Shown here one piece after another: positions 59,746-64,000 of a stretch of 64,000 bases of DNA. The stretch covers positions 1,302,001-1,366,000 of the forward strand of contig CM073193.1 in NCBI GenBank assembly GCA_037042915.1, given 5' to 3'. The notes beneath the pieces are model-generated. The model did no database searches and had not been told where the DNA came from. It saw only the letters and a list, made by a program, of their open reading frames with translations. Made by a program: the position numbers and the translations under genes. The stretch is from Auricularia sp. M13. Lineage: Eukaryota; Basidiomycota; Agaricomycetes; Auriculariales; Auriculariaceae. The first letter of the stretch is position 1; the number at the start of each line of letters is the position of its first letter.

Positions 59746-60240
59746 CAGTGTTGGTTTGTAAGGGGTTAATAACCCTTCGTAGTGATCGTAAGCCTTAATG
59801 GGGTTAATACGCTTAACATAAGGCTTAACTTGAAGCCTTAAACATCGAAATCAGTCTACAATCATGTTTCAATATTGGCCACACATCATATTATTACTCT
59901 GAACATACTTTCGGGCTGCTGGTCAAACGACTCCCGGGACCAATCTTTGTCCTGTACACTGTTGTGATGCCAAGACCTCCACTGCGAGAGTCTCCGAACC
60001 AGGTCACTTTCCCTACCTTTAGCTGACCTTTGGAGTGCTGAGGGAAATCTAATTGTCTCAGAGCTGCAACAGGTGCTCATATTAAGCTGAGCTGGGGGTG
60101 AATGCTTCCAGATAACCATCAACTGCCTGGATCATTGTAACCGTAAGGCTTATGATCACCCAGGACCAAATGTAAGCCTTAAATTTAAGGGGTTATTAAC
60201 CTTAACTGAAGTTAAGTCATAAGGCTTACAACCAACACTG
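59746..60240. mobile_element. hAT-like MITE, 495 bp, with 8-bp target duplication
   Basis: The left end CAGTGTTGGTTTGTAAG and right end CTTACAACCAACACTG are inverted repeats differing by one base. Perfect 8-bp duplications CAGGCATC lie at 59738-59745 and 60241-60248. The CAGTG start and 8-bp duplication fit the hAT superfamily. Inner sequence is rich in TTAAGG/CCTTAA and GGTTAATAACC. No coding content. Confidence 0.85.
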
Positions 60241-60501
60241 CAGGCATCAGCATGCGCAGAGTCGAAGTGCGCCAGGAGGGCGCAGACTGAAACACGGCTT
60301 CTGCTCAGGTATGCTGCCCAACGCAGTGAAATTTCAAATACTGTCTTACTTGAGAGCTCTGAATTGGTGCAGAGAAAATTTGATGTGTTTTTTCCGGCAT
60401 CCTTCACGGTTCGGAGTCAATGTCATAAATGATGCCGGCCTTCTCCTGATCTGCTTGTGACCGCCACTTTGCCTTATACGGGGCGCCTGCCCCTGCGCAT
60501 T

Positions 60502-63500
60502 ATGGCGACGCCAGCAACGAGTACGAGCGCCAGCGACAGCCCGTCACCATTTCTTCCGTCGACGCCGCAGCTTGGACCTCAGCCGCCTGGCTCGCCAGCA
60601 ACCTTCGCGTCATCGTTGGCCGGCTCGAGCACGGCGACGCTGGCCAACGCGCACCCGCCCAGGCTGTCGGGCGCAGAGGGCACCGCCACGCCCAAGCACG
60701 CGTCCCAGGCTCTGACGAAATTTACGCTGTACGAGAACAAGACGCGGCTCTATGTCGTCGCGAGCAACGTCGGGGATACGCGCCACCGGCTTCTCAGGAT
60801 CGACAGAACTCTCGCTGAGCAACACGTTCTGAAGGCTGTTGACGACGGCACTGTATATACGGGCCGGCAACTGCGCAGCGTGCTCAAGATGCTTGAGGAA
60901 GGCAACCGTGCTGGGGGCGGTCTTGGACGCGCGAGGACATTCTATGGCATTGCAGGTAGTTCAAGCTGTGTGCCAGCCGTTTCAATTGCTCTGACCGCTG
61001 CGCCAGGCTTTGTACGGTTCACCGCGGGATGGTATATGGTCATTATCGCAAAGCGAAGCGCTGTCGCCCTGCTGGGCGGCCACTATGTTTATCATTGCGA
61101 GGCAGCGGACGTTCTCCAGGTTTCGTTCAACCACAAGGTCGAGCGCGCAGGAGATGAACAACGGTAAGTGTAGTCTGATACGAGTGAAAGTCTTCTGATA
61201 TTCGTAACGCTAGACTTATTGCCGCATTCCGCGCGGTCGACATGTCCAAGAACTTCTACTTCTCATACACTTACGACATCACGACCTCCCTCCAACGCAA
61301 CCTGACTCTACACGCGCCAGTCGACGACGTTTCGCACACGCCAACGCCGTCTTTGACCGGGCTCGGGTTCACGCCTTCGGCCTATGCCTCCTCGTCGAAG
61401 GAGCAGCTCGAGTCGCCGCAACCGCACGCGTCGTCGTCGCGCGAGCAAATACCCGATGCTGGCGACAAATTCGCGTTCACGGATCGCTTTGCGTGGAACC
61501 ACCAGATGCTGCTGCCGTTCGCCGAATTTGGCGCGGCCAGGAGCGAGTGGGTGCTCCCCATGATCCATGGTCACGTCGACCAAGCCAGTACGCCCACAGT
61601 TCCTACGCATTGAACCATTCCTTACGACATAACTTGCTAGAACTCAACGTTCTCGGGCGGGTCGTGTACATCACGCTCATCGCGCGGCGGTCGCGACATT
61701 ACGCGGGCGCGCGATACTTGCGGCGAGGCGTCAACGAGGAGGTGCGGCCTTTGTGTCGCATTTTCTGTCGCGCGATGCTAATGCGTGCACAGGGTAACGT
61801 CGCAAACGAGGTCGAGACGGAGCAGATTGTCTGCGAGACATGCACGACACCGTTCTACGTGCCGACCTTTTCGGAGTCGGGCTCGGGGTGGTCACCCAAC
61901 CCACGATATACGTCGTACATCCAGGTGCGGCGGAATCACCACAAGTGCATATCCGGGTCCTTACGCAGTGCAGTATCGTGGAAGCATTCCTGTGTACTGG
62001 ACGCAGGATATTACCAACTTGACTCCTCGCCCGCCAATCGAAGGTCCGTCAAACATCGTGGGCTGAGAAAAGAGGCGCTGACGCAGGCCCTGTAGTCCCC
62101 GTCGTGGACCCATTTTATACTGGTGCGGCGAAACACTTCGACGACTTGTTTGCGCGATACGGGTCACCGCTCATGGTACTCAACCTCATCAAGACGCGGG
62201 AGGCACAAGTTCGTCCGCCCTCGTTTGAACTTGACAAAAATTCTCTCTAACGCGTACTGCAGCCTCGCGAAGGCAAGCTCGGCGTACACTACCGCGAGTG
62301 CGTGCGCTTCCTGAACCAGTTCCTGCCGGAGGGGCGCAAGATCGAGTATCACGCGTGGGACATGAGCCATGCGTACAAGGGGTGCGCAGCTTTCTGGGGG
62401 CGTTCACGCGCCTTTTCATTCCTTTCATTAGGAAGACGCAGGATGTGATCTCGTACCTGGAAGACCTCGCAGAAGAGTCCATCCAGGTCACAGGGTTCTT
62501 CCACTCTGGGCCCGAACCGGCGTCGCACGATACGCGGAGGGAGGAGTGAGTCGCTTTGTCGTTCACCGACCAATGTCTGACGACTGCGTGGACTGGAAGC
62601 CAGCCGCCGTACCGTTCTGGCATCCGCGTGCAAAACGGGATCGTGCGCGCCAACTGCATCGACTGCCTCGACCGGACGAACGCCGCCCAGTTCGTGTTCG
62701 GCAAGCGCGCGCTGGGACATCAGCTCTATGCGCTCGGCGTCGTGGCCGATCCGGACCTCGCGTTCGACAGCCATGCCGTCAACATGCTCACGGAGATGTA
62801 CCATGATCATGGCGACAGTGCGTTCCACCCGTATCGGACGAGTGCGCATGCCTAATGCATCCGCATAGCCATTGCGTTACAGTATACTGGCAGCGCGCTC
62901 GTCAACCGCGTCGAGATGTACAGACGCATGCCGCACTGGAACAGCCACTCGCGCGACATTATCGAGAACCTACGGCGGTTCTACGCGAATTCCATGCTCG
63001 GTGCGTGGCATTTCTCTGCGTATCGCTTGCGAGCGCTGACACTTGCGGCAGACGCGGACAAGCAGGCGGCCATCGACGTGTTCCTCGGGCTGCACACCCA
63101 GCCGCAGACGCGACGCTACCCGCCGGCCAAGCGCGGCGACTACGCGAACTGGTACACGCCCTCGCACCTGCTCGTCGCGTTCGAGCCGGCCGACTGCGAG
63201 CGCAAGCTGCAGGCGTTCGTCGAGCGTGAGGCGGACGTGTGGGCCGAGTACTACCGCCCAAACTCGTTCACTGTCCTCGGAAAGCATTTTGCGTTCAGCA
63301 TGAACAGTACGAGCAAGCTGTTCGCGTGCGTCGCGCCGCCGTTTGCCTGAATGGTGGTATGTATTGACCCGCGCTCTTGCAGGAAGACGCCCGCGGATAT
63401 GGGCACCAGCCCGTTCATGCCGCGCGAAGTGCAACCGCGGTGCGTGCCTTTGTATATCCTTGCGTCGAGGATGAATCACTAAGCTTTGCGCAGGCTGATG

Positions 63501-63987
63501 GACGGCGTGCGGAGGCTCATCGGACAGTCGCCCGCGCCTTCGCCGATCGCCAAGATGAAGCGCCGCAGCGTGCGCGCGAGCACGGTCGTCACGCCGTCCA
63601 GCATGGCGAGCACCGACGACCTGGCGGAGCGCGAGGAGCAAGACGACTTTGGCGACGGCGAGGACATCGCGGGCATCGCGCGGCAGCTCATGCGGCCCAG
63701 TGTCAGTGAGAAGGAGCGCGAGGAGTATGACCGGTGCGCGCCACGCGATTAAGACAGCTTGCTGAATAGCTGACGCGCGGCCTAGATATGTGCAGCAATA
63801 TCGTGCGCTGCTCCGTGCGGCTGACGATGGCGGCATCCAATACCAAGATCGCGCGGTTTACGAGGGCATCCTGCTTGACGATCCTCCTGACGAGGAGAAG
63901 TACATCTCCTATGTCCGTGGCGAAGGGACCGCCGACAAGGAGACGTACGAAGACTGGGTGAAGACTGGAACGCATGTGTGGAAGTGA
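60502..63987 (+). CDS. FIG4: FIG4-type SAC-domain phosphoinositide phosphatase
   Basis: Removes the 5-phosphate of PtdIns(3,5)P2 on vacuolar/endosomal membranes, in a complex with Vac14 and the Fab1 kinase. The start at 60502 ([16 protein letters not shown]) follows a Ser/Pro-rich leader; an in-frame ATG at 60457 is possible. The SAC N-domain reads [20 protein letters not shown], then [56 protein letters not shown] and [12 protein letters not shown], then [20 protein letters not shown]. The catalytic motif is [19 protein letters not shown] (about 62641-62700) with the CX5R(T) signature. It is followed by [20 protein letters not shown] and a family-typical C-terminal region. About a dozen short introns are present. 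The last frame ends THVWK with TGA at 63985-63987; as GTGAGT overlaps this point, a further exon outside the window cannot be excluded. Confidence 0.92.
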
Positions 63988-64000
63988 GTGCGAAACGTGT

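Overview
The window is nuclear DNA of a basidiomycete fungus, most likely an agaricomycete. Genes are split by many introns of about 50-60 nt with GT..AG ends. They include a secreted class II haem peroxidase, a fungal acetoacetyl-CoA synthetase, a FIG4-type phosphoinositide phosphatase, F-box/LRR proteins, kinase-like proteins and Crinkler-type (CRN) proteins, a mix typical of Agaricomycetes. The exact species cannot be told from the sequence.

Layout. 0.2-4.0 kb: two tandem paralogues with a double C2HC zinc-binding region. 5.4-6.5 kb: a broken LRR-like gene. 7.5-10.1 kb: a sugar/polyol MFS transporter. 10.8-12.4 kb: an intact CRN-like header plus P-loop NTPase gene. 13.6-21.5 kb: a secretory/enzymatic block of class II peroxidase, S8 subtilase and O-methyltransferase. 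23.0-23.4 kb: a small C2H2-like protein. 25.2-26.1 kb: a 316-bp TA-flanked MITE, an intron-containing tRNA-Ser(CGA) and a decayed tRNA-like copy. 26.5-28.7 kb: acetoacetyl-CoA synthetase. 29.8-35.0 kb: two related pseudokinases flanking a C2H2-like gene. 36.0-38.4 kb: an ankyrin-repeat protein. 40.2-40.6 kb: a four-exon gene for an 86-residue secreted cysteine-rich protein. 41.3-51.0 kb: a CRN-like cluster holding a header-only fragment, an NTPase copy split by a young Ty1/copia element (identical 122-bp LTRs, ATCTC target duplication) and a head-to-head partner gene with a PD-(D/E)XK-like nuclease end. 51.5-52.6 kb: an intact F-box protein. 52.7-60.2 kb: a nest of DNA transposons, including a 6.3-kb element with ATCAGCCC 8-bp duplications and a 495-bp hAT-like MITE with CAGGCATC duplications. 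60.5-64.0 kb: FIG4.

The housekeeping genes (transporter, acetoacetyl-CoA synthetase, FIG4) are scattered among fast-evolving accessory genes (CRN, pseudokinases, F-box, zinc fingers, small secreted protein) and transposons. No single operon-like pathway is visible. The strongest candidate for an unusual system is the CRN-like cluster. There the NTPase genes keep Walker A but lack a nuclease, while the divergently transcribed neighbour, 55 bp away between start codons, has a nuclease-like end but no visible Walker A. All functional statements are read from motifs and exon structure by eye; no database search was run.
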